A stretch of 64,000 nt of DNA from Candidatus Desulfopertinax cowenii (GCA_001899445.1 MPOA01000003.1:62001-126000); one strand, 5' to 3'. Positions 8,871-18,154 are shown, numbered from the stretch's first letter. The notes: a model not told the origin generated them from the sequence alone. Program-made: numbers and translations.

Positions 8871-9065
8871 TCTTGATATTTAACGGTACAAGGCCCGTAG
8901 GTTGCTATGTTTTTTGTATACTTGTCAACGAACCATTTCCAAAAGCCGTAATCCTCCGGTATAATCAAGTACGTCGGTTATGTTGCTCCATACACTGGAT
9001 GTTGCGTTTGTTGGGTTGTTTTTGGTAATTAACGACCCAACTTTCGTTAGGGGAGGAATTAGCAC
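8871..9065 (+). promoter_or_regulatory. Leader region before the carboxyltransferase gene
   Basis: AT-rich gap of 195 bases. A TATAAT is at 8960-8965, but the -35 at normal spacing (TTCCAA, 8937-8942) is weak. A hairpin GTTGGGT (9010-9016) with ACCCAAC (9035-9041) lies 25 bases before the start codon and could modulate expression. The ribosome site is GGGGAGGAATT. Confidence 0.4.
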
Positions 9066-10931
9066 TTGTCACGGGTACGGATCACGGATACCACCTTGCG
9101 GGACGGTCACCAGAGCCTCTGGGCCACCAGGATGAAAACCGCGGATATGCTGCCGATTATCGAGAAAATTGATTCCATCGGTTATTACTCCCTGGAGGTC
9201 TGGGGCGGGGCCACGTTCGACGTCTGCCTGCGCTACCTGCAGGAGGACCCCTGGGAGCGGCTCCGCCTGATCAAAAAACACGCCCGGAAGACCCCTCTGC
9301 AGATGCTGTTGCGCGGACAATCCTTGGTCGGTTACGTGCACTACCCGGACGACATCGTCGAGGCCTTTGTCCACAAGTCGGTGGAGAACGGTATTGACAT
9401 TATCCGCATCTTCGACGCGTTGAACGACGTCCGCAACATGGAGAAATCCATCCGGGCCGCCCGGGAGGCCGGGGCCCACGTGCAGGCCGCCGTGGTCTAC
9501 ACCCTTAGTCCCGTCCATACCACCGAACACTATCTTCAGACTGCTCTCAAACTAGCCGAGATAGGCATCGATTCGATCTGCATCAAGGATATGGCCGGGC
9601 TGTTGACGCCCCACAAAGCTTACGAGTTGGTCAGCTTGTTCAAGCGGGAGTTGCAGCTGCCCGTGCAGCTCCACTGCCACTTTATCGGTGGTATGGCCCT
9701 GGGCGCTTACCTGAAGGCGGCCGAGGCCGGGGTAGACGTTATCGACACTGCTTCCTTGCCCCTGGCCTTCGGGTCTTCCCAACCACCGGTGGAGACGGTA
9801 GTGCGGGCGCTGCGGGACACGCCCTACGACACCGGACTGCGCCTCCGGACGCTGTTCGAAATCGCCGAGTATTTCGAGGAGCTGCGCCGCCGTGAAGGGT
9901 ACGAGCGCGGCGTGACGCGGATCCACGACATGCGAGTCTTTGACCACCAGGTCCCCGGGGGCATGATTTCCAACCTGGTTTCCCAGCTGGAAGAACAGAA
10001 GTCGCTGCACCGCCTGAAGGAGGTGCTGGCCGAAATCCCCCGGGTGCGGGCCGAGCTCGGCTACCCGCCGCTAGTCACCCCGACCAGCCAGATGGTGGGT
10101 ACCCAGGCCGTGCTGAACGTGCTCACCGGACAGCGCTACAAGTTGGTTCCCGGTGAGATCAAGAACTACATCCAGGGCCTTTACGGCCAGCCGCCGGGCC
10201 CGCTGAACCCTGAGGTAGTGCGCGCTATTCTGGGGGATGCGGAGCCGGTTACCGTACGGCCGGCCGACTTGCTGGAGCCCGGATTGGGAAAAATAAGAAA
10301 GGAATGCGGCGATCTGGCCGCCAGCGAGGAGGACGTGTTGTCTTACGCCATTTTTCCGCAGGTGGCGAGAAGATTCTTTGAAGCCCGTCGCAGAGGCGAA
10401 CTGCGCCCGGCGGAGTCCAAAAAGCGCCCGGTGGCCAAGGACAAGCCGGCGAGCGCCGCGCAGAGCAAGGAGGCAAGAAACATGAACCTGGAGGAAATCA
10501 GGGAACTGGTCAAGTTGCTGGACCGGACCGACATCAAGGAGTTTTCGCTGGAAAGTCAGGGAATCAAGATCACCATTAAAAAGGGCCAGATGGGGGACGA
10601 AGCGGTGCCCGTCGCCGAGCGCACCGCGCTGAACGCGGAGCCGGCGGAGGTGGGTCTGGAACCGCAAGTCGGAAAGCCGCAGCAAGAAAACGCGGTTACC
10701 ATGGTGGCGCCCATGGTCGGCACCTTTTACCGCGCGCCGGCGCCCGACGCTCCGCCTTACGTCGAGATCGGCGACAAAGTTAAGGAAGGGCAGGTGGTCT
10801 GCATCATCGAGGCCATGAAGCTTATGAACGAGATCGAGGCTGAAGTCAGCGGCGTGATTACTGACATCCTGGTTGAAGACGGGCACCCGGTTGAGTACGG
10901 TCAGCCTTTGTTTGTAATCGGCACCGGGTAG
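9066..10931 (+). CDS. Carboxyltransferase (PycB/OadA type) fused to biotin carboxyl carrier protein
   Basis: 621 aa fusion. Residues 1-450 are an HMGL-like TIM barrel and PYC/OadA domain: [11 protein letters not shown] with Asp13, Lys174 in CIKDMAG (the carbamylated metal ligand position), metal-binding His203 and His205 in LHCHF, and [12 protein letters not shown] charged linker follows. From residue 473 a complete AccB-type carrier begins ([20 protein letters not shown]) and ends with a biotinyl domain, EAMKLMNE, Lys585. It should move carboxyl groups between biotin and pyruvate/oxaloacetate. With accC next door a two-subunit pyruvate carboxylase is likely; no sodium-pump oadB is seen. TTG start. 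Confidence 0.88.
   Translation: MSRVRITDTTLRDGHQSLWATRMKTADMLPIIEKIDSIGYYSLEVWGGATFDVCLRYLQEDPWERLRLIKKHARKTPLQMLLRGQSLVGYVHYPDDIVEAFVHKSVENGIDIIRIFDALNDVRNMEKSIRAAREAGAHVQAAVVYTLSPVHTTEHYLQTALKLAEIGIDSICIKDMAGLLTPHKAYELVSLFKRELQLPVQLHCHFIGGMALGAYLKAAEAGVDVIDTASLPLAFGSSQPPVETVVRALRDTPYDTGLRLRTLFEIAEYFEELRRREGYERGVTRIHDMRVFDHQVPGGMISNLVSQLEEQKSLHRLKEVLAEIPRVRAELGYPPLVTPTSQMVGTQAVLNVLTGQRYKLVPGEIKNYIQGLYGQPPGPLNPEVVRAILGDAEPVTVRPADLLEPGLGKIRKECGDLAASEEDVLSYAIFPQVARRFFEARRRGELRPAESKKRPVAKDKPASAAQSKEARNMNLEEIRELVKLLDRTDIKEFSLESQGIKITIKKGQMGDEAVPVAERTALNAEPAEVGLEPQVGKPQQENAVTMVAPMVGTFYRAPAPDAPPYVEIGDKVKEGQVVCIIEAMKLMNEIEAEVSGVITDILVEDGHPVEYGQPLFVIGTG
10467..10484 (+). promoter_or_regulatory. accB: Internal ribosome site and ATG for free AccB
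   Basis: Inside the fused gene, AAGGAGG at 10467-10473 is followed after 8 bases by an in-frame ATG (10482-10484) at exactly the residue where standalone AccB proteins begin. Initiation here would give a 149 aa carrier protein ending at 10931, the normal AccB size. This is an inference from sequence. Confidence 0.6.
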
Positions 10932-10945
10932 ACGGAGAGAGAGAA

Positions 10946-12295
10946 ATGGAAAAGGTATTGATCGCCAACCGCGGGGAAATTGCCGTCCGGATTATCCGCG
11001 CCTGCCGGGAACTGGGGCTGGCCACGGTGGCCGTTTACTCGGAGGCCGACCGCGACAGCTTGCCGGTCCGGCTGGCCGACCAGGCTTTCTGCATCGGACC
11101 ACCGGATGTCTCCCGCAGTTACCTGAACATTGCCGCCATCATCAGCGCCGCCGAACTTTCGGGGGCCGACGCCATTCATCCCGGCTACGGCTTCCTGGCC
11201 GAAAACGCTCATTTCGCCGAGGTTTGCGAGAGCTGCGGCATCACCTTTATCGGCCCTCCGGTAGAGGCCATCGCAAAAATGGGGGCGAAGGCGGAGGCCT
11301 TGGAGCTGATCCGGAACGCGGGGGTGCCCATCGTCCCGGGTTCGGGCGGGGCGGTGACCGACGAAAAGCACGCGCTCGCCGTGGCCGCGGAAATCGGGTA
11401 CCCGGTACTGATCAAGGCTTCGGCCGGTGGCGGGGGCCGCGGGATGCGGGTCGCCCACGACAAGTCCGACCTGGCCCGCGCCGTGCAAATGGCCCGGAGC
11501 GAGGCCCAAAGCGCGTTCGGCAGCGGCGACGTCTACCTGGAGAAATATGTAGAAGAACCGCGGCACATTGAAATCCAGGTTTTCGGGGATAAATACGGTA
11601 AGGTCGTATACCTGGGGGAACGGGATTGTTCTATTCAGCGCCGCAACCAGAAGCTTTTGGAGGAGGCGCCGTCGATCGCGCTCACGCCGGAGTTGCGCCG
11701 GAAAATGGGCGAGGCGGCCGTACGGGCGGCCCAAACCGTTGGTTATTACGGGGCCGGCACCGTGGAGTTTCTGCTGGACCGGGCCGGCAATTTCTACTTC
11801 ATCGAAATGAACACCCGGATCCAGGTTGAACACCCCGTAACCGAGATGGTCACCGGCCTGGACCTGGTAAAGGAACAACTCCGGGTCGCGGCCGGGGAGC
11901 CGCTGTCCTTCGGCCAGGACGAGATCACCATCAACGGCTGGTCGATCGAATGTCGCATCAACGCCGAGGACCCGTGGGCTAATTTCCGGCCGCGCACGGG
12001 GCGGATCACCGCCTACCTGCCGCCCGGAGGGCCGTGGGTACGGGTGGAGAGTGCCTTGTTCCAGGGATACGAAGTTGCGCCGTTCTATGACTCGCTGCTG
12101 GCCAAACTGGTGGTTTGGGGAACAAACCGGGCCGAAGCCATCGACCGCATGCGGCGGGCGCTGGACGAGTTTATCATCGAGGGAGTGCCCACCACCATAT
12201 CTTTCCACCAGCGGGTATTAGCCAACGCCTTTTTCCGGCGCGGCGAGGTTTATACCAATTTCGTACAGCAGCACATTTTTGCCGACAACATGTAA
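10946..12295 (+). CDS. accC: Biotin carboxylase subunit
   Basis: ATP-dependent carboxylation of carrier-bound biotin. 449 aa with the usual three parts: N-terminal [20 protein letters not shown], central ATP-grasp domain with the glycine loop SAGGGGRGM, and the active-site stretch [15 protein letters not shown], followed by the C-terminal domain. ATG start 14 bases after the upstream fusion gene, behind GGAGAGAGAGAA, so the pair is an operon. It could serve both pyruvate carboxylase and acetyl-CoA carboxylase (accD and accA lie at 46.6-48.4 kb with no accC of their own). Confidence 0.93.
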   Translation: MEKVLIANRGEIAVRIIRACRELGLATVAVYSEADRDSLPVRLADQAFCIGPPDVSRSYLNIAAIISAAELSGADAIHPGYGFLAENAHFAEVCESCGITFIGPPVEAIAKMGAKAEALELIRNAGVPIVPGSGGAVTDEKHALAVAAEIGYPVLIKASAGGGGRGMRVAHDKSDLARAVQMARSEAQSAFGSGDVYLEKYVEEPRHIEIQVFGDKYGKVVYLGERDCSIQRRNQKLLEEAPSIALTPELRRKMGEAAVRAAQTVGYYGAGTVEFLLDRAGNFYFIEMNTRIQVEHPVTEMVTGLDLVKEQLRVAAGEPLSFGQDEITINGWSIECRINAEDPWANFRPRTGRITAYLPPGGPWVRVESALFQGYEVAPFYDSLLAKLVVWGTNRAEAIDRMRRALDEFIIEGVPTTISFHQRVLANAFFRRGEVYTNFVQQHIFADNM

Positions 12296-12308
12296 CGTTT
12301 GCCACCCG

Positions 12309-12338
12309 TTGAATCCACTACTGCTAATGGTATATACT
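12309..12338 (+). promoter_or_regulatory. Promoter for the asp23-amaP group
   Basis: TTGAAT (12309-12314), 18 bases, TATACT (12333-12338), 35 bases before the start of the Asp23-family gene, which has a TAGGGAGGTG ribosome site. Four and five of six matches to the vegetative consensus. Confidence 0.5.
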
Positions 12339-12373
12339 AACAACAAGGAATCAATGTAGGGAGGTGCAAATCG

Positions 12374-12781
12374 ATGGCAGAACAAATATCGGAACTACAG
12401 GGCGAAATCGGAGCCGTTAGGATTGCCAATGAGGTAGTGGCCGTCGTGGTTGGGCTAGCGGCCACCGAAGTACCAGGGGTTTCCGCGATGAGCGGCGGTC
12501 TGGCCGGCGGCATCGCCGAGCGGCTCGGCCGCAAGAACCTTGCCAAAGGTGTCAAGGTAGAAGTCGGTGAAAGAGAGGCGGCCGTGGACCTGTATCTGAT
12601 CGTAGACTACGGCGTCCGGATCCCGGACGTGGCCATTCAGGTCCAGAACAGCGTTAAGCGCGCGGTGGAGACCATGACCGGGCTGAAGGTGGTCGAGGTG
12701 AATGTCCACGTCCAGGGCGTGGCCTTCGCCAAGGATGATGAAACAGCAGCAGGAGGAGAGGAAGAACCGCGGGTGAGATAG
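12374..12781 (+). CDS. Asp23/Gls24 family envelope stress protein
   Basis: 135 aa, with the family pattern: IGAVRIANEVVAVVVGLAATEVPGV at the N-terminal side, a Gly-rich GGLAGGIAERLG, then VEVGEREAAVDLYLIVDYG and a final amphipathic QNSVKRAVETMTGL helix. Asp23 proteins are cytosolic but held at the membrane by AmaP, encoded next. The acidic tail (DDETAAGGEEEP) is typical. First of three envelope-stress genes that separate accC from nusB, a common arrangement in Clostridia. Confidence 0.88.
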   Translation: MAEQISELQGEIGAVRIANEVVAVVVGLAATEVPGVSAMSGGLAGGIAERLGRKNLAKGVKVEVGEREAAVDLYLIVDYGVRIPDVAIQVQNSVKRAVETMTGLKVVEVNVHVQGVAFAKDDETAAGGEEEPRVR

Positions 12782-12865
12782 CCCGCCCGGAGAACCAGAA
12801 CGACGCCCGAAAATACCAAAATCCAGTCACGCCCAGCACGGTAGATACCCAAGGGGGTAAAAGAT

Positions 12866-13396
12866 ATGGGGCCGTTTGACCGCGGCCTGCTGGCCATCTG
12901 CTCCCTGGCCGTTTCAGCAGCCGCTTTGATCGGAGTTTTGCTATTGACCGGGGTGTTGACCGTAGCGCAACTGCAAATAATAATCTTCCGCCCGGAACAC
13001 AGAGAGGTGGCGGTGGTTGTTCTGGGCGCTTTCTTTTTGGGCGGCTTGCGGCTGTTGTGGGTGAGCCTGCGCCGGAAGAAAGAAAGCCAAGCTATTATAG
13101 ACGAGAGTGCGCTTGGACAGGTGCGGGTATCGCTGGTCGCCCTCGAAAATCTGATTACGAAGGCAGTCAGTTCGGTGCCCGGAATCCGGGAGGTCCGTCC
13201 CAAGGTCGGGGCGGAGAACGGGGGGATCGGGATCCGCCTGAAGGTGATCGCCAGTCCGGACCTGAACGTCCCCGAATTGTCGCGGCAGATCCAACAAATG
13301 GTACAGGACAAGGTCCGGGATGTCACCGGGCTTACGGTGAACCGGATCAAGGTTGAGATCGTAAACTTTGCCATCGCGAAGGGCCGGGTTGAGTAG
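12866..13396 (+). CDS. amaP: Alkaline shock response membrane anchor protein
   Basis: 176 aa with two membrane helices (about 8-28 and 46-66) and a C-terminal Asp23-like soluble domain ending in VNRIKVEIVNFAI. AmaP-type proteins tether Asp23 to the membrane. ATG start behind AAGGGGGTAAAAG, 84 bases after the asp23-like gene and 14 before the DUF2273 gene. Confidence 0.85.
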   Translation: MGPFDRGLLAICSLAVSAAALIGVLLLTGVLTVAQLQIIIFRPEHREVAVVVLGAFFLGGLRLLWVSLRRKKESQAIIDESALGQVRVSLVALENLITKAVSSVPGIREVRPKVGAENGGIGIRLKVIASPDLNVPELSRQIQQMVQDKVRDVTGLTVNRIKVEIVNFAIAKGRVE

Positions 13397-13410
13397 CGAG
13401 GTGGTGTTAA

Positions 13411-13623
13411 TTGCTACCAAGACCTTTGGAGATCCTAAACGGCCACTGGGGCAAAGTCATCGGGGTTATCCTGGGACTGTTGTTCGGATGGTTCGCCATT
13501 ACCTACGGGTTTTGGCGGGCGGTGTTCGTGGCGCTCACCGTGGCGGTTGGTTACTATATCGGAAAGCAGGTGGATGAACGCACTGACTGGCAGGCGTTTT
13601 GGGACCGGCTCCGGCGCGGGTAA
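13411..13623 (+). CDS. DUF2273 small membrane protein
   Basis: 70 aa. Two close membrane helices (about 13-30 and 34-50) follow an NGHWGKVIG segment that is typical of DUF2273 proteins, which are usually encoded beside asp23 and amaP. The tail KQVDERTDWQAFWDRL is charged. TTG start behind GAGGTGG. Function unknown; association with the envelope stress proteins is inferred from gene order. Confidence 0.85.
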   Translation: MLPRPLEILNGHWGKVIGVILGLLFGWFAITYGFWRAVFVALTVAVGYYIGKQVDERTDWQAFWDRLRRG

Positions 13624-13636
13624 TCGGGGAAGGCGT

Positions 13637-14053
13637 TTGAACCGGAGACGGCAAAGGGAAACTGCATTACAGGCTCTTTTTCAGGCTGAACTGGCGAGGA
13701 TTTCCGGGGAGGAAGCCTTCGCCCGGACCCGGACGGTATTGGGTTTGGAAAACAAAGACCTGACCTTCGCTTGGGAACTGGTGCGCGGTGTAGGGGAGCA
13801 GCAGGCGGCGATCGACCGGGTGATCGCTCGGGTCAGCCACGACTGGCGGCTGGAGCGGATCACCAACGTGGACCGGAACATCATCCGGATCGCGCTTTTT
13901 GAACTGCTCTTCCGTCCGGATATCCCGGCCAACGTGGCGGTCAACGAAGCCGTAGAATTGGCCAAGATGTACGGCACCGATGATTCGGGTCGCTTTGTGA
14001 ACGGTATCCTGGGCAAAGTGGTGGAACAGCCGGATGCTTACTGGCCGGATTAA
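13637..14053 (+). CDS. nusB: Transcription antitermination factor NusB
   Basis: NusB binds boxA RNA with S10 (NusE) in rRNA antitermination. The 138 aa sequence has the family signature RRRQRETALQALFQAE at the start and NVDRNIIRIALFEL, NEAVELAKMYGTDDSGRFVNGIL at the end. TTG 13637 is chosen since it places Asn-Arg-Arg-Arg at the N-terminus as in homologues; upstream in-frame codons overlap the DUF2273 gene. Confidence 0.93.
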   Translation: MNRRRQRETALQALFQAELARISGEEAFARTRTVLGLENKDLTFAWELVRGVGEQQAAIDRVIARVSHDWRLERITNVDRNIIRIALFELLFRPDIPANVAVNEAVELAKMYGTDDSGRFVNGILGKVVEQPDAYWPD

Positions 14054-14106
14054 GGCCGAACGACGGGCTGCCTACGGGCGGCCGATTTCTTGGGGCGGAT
14101 GGCGGC

Positions 14107-15348
14107 GTGCGAATCCTCAGCGTACGAGAACTGACCAGTTACATTAAAGAACGGCTGGAATCTGATCCCTTCCTGGCCCGGGTGTGGGTCAGGGGCGAAG
14201 TGTCGTCCTGTGTGTATCACCCATCCGGCCACCTTTATTTCGAGATCAAGGACGAAGCCGCCCGGCTCCGGGTGGTGATGTTCCGTTCCCAGGCCGCGCG
14301 ACTCGAGATCCGGCTGGAAAACGGCACCGCGGTGGTGGTGCGCGGTTACCTGAGCGTTTACGAGCGGTCCGGGAGCTACCAGCTGTACGCCCAGGCCGTG
14401 GAGCCCGAGGGCGCGGGAGCGCTGCACGAGGCCCTGGAACGGCTGAAAGAGCGGCTGCAGCGGGAGGGCCTGTTTGATGCCGCCCGTAAACGGCCGCTGC
14501 CGTCCATTCCGGCGGTGGTGGGCCTGGTGACCTCTCCCGTGGGCGCGGCGGTGAAGGACATCCTGACCGTGCTCCGGAAACGCTGGCCGCTGGCCCGGGT
14601 GGTACTGGCGCCGGTATCCGTGCAGGGAGAAACCGCCCCTTACGAGATCGCCCAGGCCATCCGCCGGCTGAACGAAATGGACGAGGTGGACGTGATCATC
14701 GTGGGCCGGGGCGGCGGAGCACCCGAGGAACTCTGGGCGTTTAACACCGAGTTGGTGGCGCGGGCGGTATTCGAGTCCCGGGTGCCGGTCGTGTCGGCGG
14801 TGGGGCACGAAAAGGACGTGACCATCTCGGACCTGGTGGCCGACCTGCGGGCAGCTACCCCGTCCGCGGCGGCCGAACTGGTCGCGCCCGATCGGCGGGC
14901 GGTGCGGGGGCAGCTGGAAAACCTGAGGGTCGGCCTGGACCGGGCCATCCGGCGCCACCTGGACTGGCGCCGGCTGCGGCTGGAGGCCCTGGTCCGGCGC
15001 CCGGTCCTGGCGGAACCGGCCGCCTGGATTTGCGCGCGGCGGCGGGAAAAGGTGGCCCAGCTAGAGGAACGCCTGAAAAACGTGGCGGCCCGGCTGGTCG
15101 ACGAACGGAAGGCGCGCCTGGCCGTTCTTTCCGGGCGGCTTCAGGCCCTGAGCCCCCTGGAAATTCTCGCCCGGGGCTACAGCGTCTGCCGGCGGGCGGA
15201 CGGGCGGATCCTGCGGGACGCGGCCGAGGTTCTTCCCGGAGAAAAAATCACCGTCCAGCTCCGCGCGGGAGGACTTTTATGCGCCGTGGAAGAAACATAC
15301 CTCGGGAACCGAAATTCAGAATCCAGGATAATGCTTAAAAATCTATAG
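14107..15348 (+). CDS. xseA: Exodeoxyribonuclease VII large subunit
   Basis: Large subunit of the single-strand exonuclease. 413 aa: N-terminal OB-fold (about 1-100, starting RILSVRELTSYIKERLE), the catalytic region with TSPVGAAVKDIL, IIVGRGGGAPEELWAFN and SAVGHEKDVTISDLVAD, then a long helical region. The small subunit xseB lies 1.5 kb downstream. GTG start. The last 15 residues (after AVEETY) read through a short noncoding-like word, ATTCAGAATCCAGG, and look like a non-conserved tail. Confidence 0.92.
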   Translation: MRILSVRELTSYIKERLESDPFLARVWVRGEVSSCVYHPSGHLYFEIKDEAARLRVVMFRSQAARLEIRLENGTAVVVRGYLSVYERSGSYQLYAQAVEPEGAGALHEALERLKERLQREGLFDAARKRPLPSIPAVVGLVTSPVGAAVKDILTVLRKRWPLARVVLAPVSVQGETAPYEIAQAIRRLNEMDEVDVIIVGRGGGAPEELWAFNTELVARAVFESRVPVVSAVGHEKDVTISDLVADLRAATPSAAAELVAPDRRAVRGQLENLRVGLDRAIRRHLDWRRLRLEALVRRPVLAEPAAWICARRREKVAQLEERLKNVAARLVDERKARLAVLSGRLQALSPLEILARGYSVCRRADGRILRDAAEVLPGEKITVQLRAGGLLCAVEETYLGNRNSESRIMLKNL

Positions 15349-15374
15349 AGGAGATACTGCAGCTAGGAGGACGC

Positions 15375-16232
15375 ATGGCCCAAATACTGGACGGAAAAGC
15401 GTTGGCGACCGGGATCAGGAAAGAGATCACCGCAGAAGTCGAAGCCTGGGTGCGCCGGGGGATCAGCCCCCGGCTGGACACGGTGCTGGTCGGGGACGAC
15501 CCGGGATCACAGTGCTACGCGCAGGCCAAGGAGCGCGTGGCCGGTGAAGTGGGGATCAGGTTCCGACTCCACCGGCTCGGGAGGGATGCCGCCGAAGAAG
15601 AGCTTGTAGCCCTGGTGGCGGCCCTGAACGCCGACCGGGCGGTGCACGGGATCATGGTGGAACTGCCCCTGCCGCGCCACCTGGACCGGACCCGGGTGCT
15701 GGAGTCCATCTCCCCGGCCAAGGACGTGGACGGGGTGCACCCGGCGAACCGCGGCCGCCTAATGGCCGGAAGCGAGGGGCTGTACCCAGCCACGCCGCTG
15801 AGCTGCCTGGAGATTCTCAGGCGGTACGGGATCGGGGTGGCCGGGATGCACGCCGTGATCGTCGGCCGGGGCGAGACCGTGGGGAAGCCGTTGTCCTTGC
15901 TCCTGCTCCGGGAAAACGCCACGGTCACCGTCTGCCACACCCGGACGCGGGACCTGGCCGCGCACACCCGGCAGGCCGACCTCCTGGTGGCGGCCGCCGG
16001 CAGCGCCGGGTTGATCCGAGCGGAAATGGTTAAGCCGGGGGCCGTCGTCGTGGACACCGGGACCAACCCGGCCCCGGGTGGCGGCATTTGCGGCGATGTG
16101 GCCTTTGAGGCGGTCCGGGAAGTGGCGTCCGCCATTACCCCGGTTCCCGGCGGGGTTGGCAGTATGACGACCACTCTCCTGATGAAGAACGTGCTGCGGG
16201 CCGTTGAACTGCAGTTGGGGAAAAGCGGGTGA
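15375..16232 (+). CDS. folD: Bifunctional methylene-THF dehydrogenase/methenyl-THF cyclohydrolase
   Basis: Interconverts 5,10-methylene-, methenyl- and 10-formyl-THF, needed for purines and for the methyl branch of the Wood-Ljungdahl pathway. 285 aa; the catalytic YAQAKERVAGEVG region (Lys at about 56), the PLPRHLD motif, and the NAD(P)-binding GRGETVGKPL loop are visible. The usual serine of the GRSxxVGKP loop is Gly-Glu here. ATG start behind CTAGGAGGACGC. fchA follows after 6 bases. Confidence 0.93.
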   Translation: MAQILDGKALATGIRKEITAEVEAWVRRGISPRLDTVLVGDDPGSQCYAQAKERVAGEVGIRFRLHRLGRDAAEEELVALVAALNADRAVHGIMVELPLPRHLDRTRVLESISPAKDVDGVHPANRGRLMAGSEGLYPATPLSCLEILRRYGIGVAGMHAVIVGRGETVGKPLSLLLLRENATVTVCHTRTRDLAAHTRQADLLVAAAGSAGLIRAEMVKPGAVVVDTGTNPAPGGGICGDVAFEAVREVASAITPVPGGVGSMTTTLLMKNVLRAVELQLGKSG

Positions 16233-16238
16233 GACCCG

Positions 16239-16892
16239 ATGCCAAACGTATTTGACCTGCCGGTACGGGAATTCCTGGAGCGGGCCGGCGCGGGGACCCC
16301 GTCGCCCGGGGGCGGCAGCGTGGCCGCCTTGACCGGCGCGCTGGCGGTTGCCATGCTCAAAATGGTGGCCAACCTGACCTTGGGGCGGGAGAAATACCGG
16401 GACGTCGAACCCGCGGTCCGTTCAATCCTAGACGCCGCCGGCGGGCTTTCCGGGGAATTCGAAGCGCTGGCGGCCGAGGATATTGCCGCCTTTGACCGGG
16501 TGATGGCGGCCTATCGTCTACCTCGGCATCCGGCGCCCGAAAAGGAACGGCGCAAGGAGGCCATCCAGGACGCCCTGCACCAGGCCACGGAGATTCCACT
16601 GGAAATAGCCCGGGCTGGCCTAGAAACCCTGCGGCAGGCCGAGCGCCTGGCCGGGGTCGGCAACGAACTGGTCCTGAGCGACGCAGGTGTGGCCGGTTAC
16701 CTGGCTGTGGCTGCGGTCAAGAGTGCCCTGGTCAACGTGGACGTGAACGCCCGGTTAATCCAAAACCAGACCTACGTGGAACGGGTCCTGCGGGAAAAGG
16801 AAAGACTGGAAGCCGAGGCGGTTGAGCTCGGGGGACGCGTGGAGCGCATCGTGGGCACACGGCTGGGCAGCAGTGTTTCCAGAAAGGAATGA
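16239..16892 (+). CDS. fchA: Cyclodeaminase/cyclohydrolase family protein (FchA-like)
   Basis: 217 aa helical protein of the formiminotransferase-cyclodeaminase family: TPSPGGGSVAALTGALA near residue 20, and VNARLIQN near 160. FchA proteins hydrolyse methenyl-THF to 10-formyl-THF and are frequent in acetogens and purine or histidine degraders. With FolD encoded immediately upstream the cell appears to have two enzymes for the same step, or a split of dehydrogenase and cyclohydrolase duty. Substrate is inferred from context. Confidence 0.82.
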   Translation: MPNVFDLPVREFLERAGAGTPSPGGGSVAALTGALAVAMLKMVANLTLGREKYRDVEPAVRSILDAAGGLSGEFEALAAEDIAAFDRVMAAYRLPRHPAPEKERRKEAIQDALHQATEIPLEIARAGLETLRQAERLAGVGNELVLSDAGVAGYLAVAAVKSALVNVDVNARLIQNQTYVERVLREKERLEAEAVELGGRVERIVGTRLGSSVSRKE

Positions 16893-16896
16893 TTCC

Positions 16897-17124
16897 GTGA
16901 CCGGTAAGAAATTCGAAGAGGCGCTCCGGCGCCTGGAGGAAGTTGTACGCCGGCTGGAAAACGGTGACATCCCCCTGGAAGAAGCACTGGACCTGTTTTC
17001 CGAGGGCGTGGAGCTGGCGCGGTACTGTCACGGGATTTTGGACCAGGCCGAGCAGCACCTGCAGGTGTTGGCGGGGTTGGAGACGCTTCGGAATGACGGG
17101 CGGAGAGGGGACGGTGCATCGTGA
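16897..17124 (+). CDS. xseB: Exodeoxyribonuclease VII small subunit
   Basis: 75 aa, typical: KKFEEALRRLEEVVRRLENG followed by LEEALDLFSEGVELARYC. Small subunits wrap around the helical part of XseA. GTG 16897 is chosen because AGAAAGGA precedes it; earlier in-frame codons lie inside fchA. The stop overlaps the ispA start by 4 bases (GTGA). Confidence 0.93.
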   Translation: MTGKKFEEALRRLEEVVRRLENGDIPLEEALDLFSEGVELARYCHGILDQAEQHLQVLAGLETLRNDGRRGDGAS

Positions 17125-18014
17125 CGGATTTCCTGGCGCTGCTTTCCCGGAAGACAACCGTGATCGACGACGCGCTGGATAGGTACCTGCCGCCGGCGGA
17201 CGCTCACCCGCCGGTCATCAACGAAGCGGTACGGTACAGTGTATTCGCCGGCGGCAAGCGGCTCCGCCCGGCGTTGACCCTGGCCGCCGCCGAAGCGGCG
17301 GGCTGCGCCGAAAGGCGCGTACTGCCGGCGGCCTGTGCCATCGAACTGATTCACACCTATTCGCTAATCCACGACGACCTGCCGGCCATGGACAACGACG
17401 ACCTGCGCCGGGGAAAGCCTACCAGCCACCGGGTTTTCGGCGAAGCGGTCGCCATTCTGGCGGGTGATGCCCTGTTTACCCTGGCCTTCGAACTCCTGGC
17501 CCGGTGTGCCCGGGAAGAGGCTTTTGCGCCCAGACAGGTGCTGCAGGTGGTTGAGGAAGTTGCGGTGGCCTGCGGAACTTCCGGCCTGATTGGAGGACAG
17601 GTGCTGGACGTCGTGTCCACGGCCCGGGAGGTTGGGGAAGCCGAACTGGAGTTCATCCACCGGGCGAAAACCGGGACGCTGTTCCGGGCCGCGGTGCGCG
17701 CGGGGGCGCTCCTGGGGGGCGCGGCCCCGTTCACCCTGGAACGGCTGACTGAATTCGCGGAGTACTTCGGCCTTGCGTACCAGATCACCGACGACCTCCT
17801 GGACGTCACGGGGAACGTGGCGACCACCGGGAAACCAGTGGGCAGCGACGCTCGGAACCGGAAGCATACCTACGTGTCGCTGTTGGGCGCCGACGCGGCC
17901 CGCCGGCGGGCCGAACAGGCCTGCGCGAGAGCGTTAGCCGCGCTGGAAAGCCTGGGGTCGGAAGCGGATTTCTTTCGCTACGCCGTGCAATTCATCGCCA
18001 CCCGCAATTTTTAG
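17121..18014 (+). CDS. ispA: Polyprenyl synthase, farnesyl or geranyl diphosphate synthase type
   Basis: Condenses IPP with allylic diphosphates. 297 aa with GGKRLRPAL, the first Asp-rich motif DDLPAMDNDDLRRGKPT and the second DDLLDVTG, plus the KTGTLFRAAV region. GTG start overlaps xseB. It provides substrates to quinone and undecaprenol synthesis and is followed, after the OLE RNA and oapA, by dxs for isoprenoid precursor supply. Product chain length cannot be fixed from sequence alone. Confidence 0.92.
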   Translation: MTDFLALLSRKTTVIDDALDRYLPPADAHPPVINEAVRYSVFAGGKRLRPALTLAAAEAAGCAERRVLPAACAIELIHTYSLIHDDLPAMDNDDLRRGKPTSHRVFGEAVAILAGDALFTLAFELLARCAREEAFAPRQVLQVVEEVAVACGTSGLIGGQVLDVVSTAREVGEAELEFIHRAKTGTLFRAAVRAGALLGGAAPFTLERLTEFAEYFGLAYQITDDLLDVTGNVATTGKPVGSDARNRKHTYVSLLGADAARRRAEQACARALAALESLGSEADFFRYAVQFIATRNF

Positions 18015-18078
18015 AGGCGCAAAGATACTCCATGGTTCGCTTTAACCCGACCGGTGCCCAAGCGGGGTTAAGCGGGGA

Positions 18079-18107
18079 TTGCCGCCACCACAGCGGTGTG
18101 CTATGAT
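18079..18107 (+). promoter_or_regulatory. Promoter for the OLE RNA
   Basis: TTGCCG (18079-18084), 17 bases, TATGAT (18102-18107) with an extended TGC just before it. It lies about 50 bases before the terminal stem of the OLE RNA. An imperfect inverted repeat (GCTTTAACCC with GGGGTTAAGC, 18040-18075) lies directly upstream without a T run. Confidence 0.6.
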
Positions 18108-18154
18108 AGCTTATGATTGATACCTAAATTTTTCAGAACATTGGAAATGATAAA

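Noticed and set aside
18040-18075. Terminator after ispA
   Set aside because: The GCTTTAACCC/GGGGTTAAGC repeat has an imperfect stem and no T run; could equally be part of the OLE promoter region.
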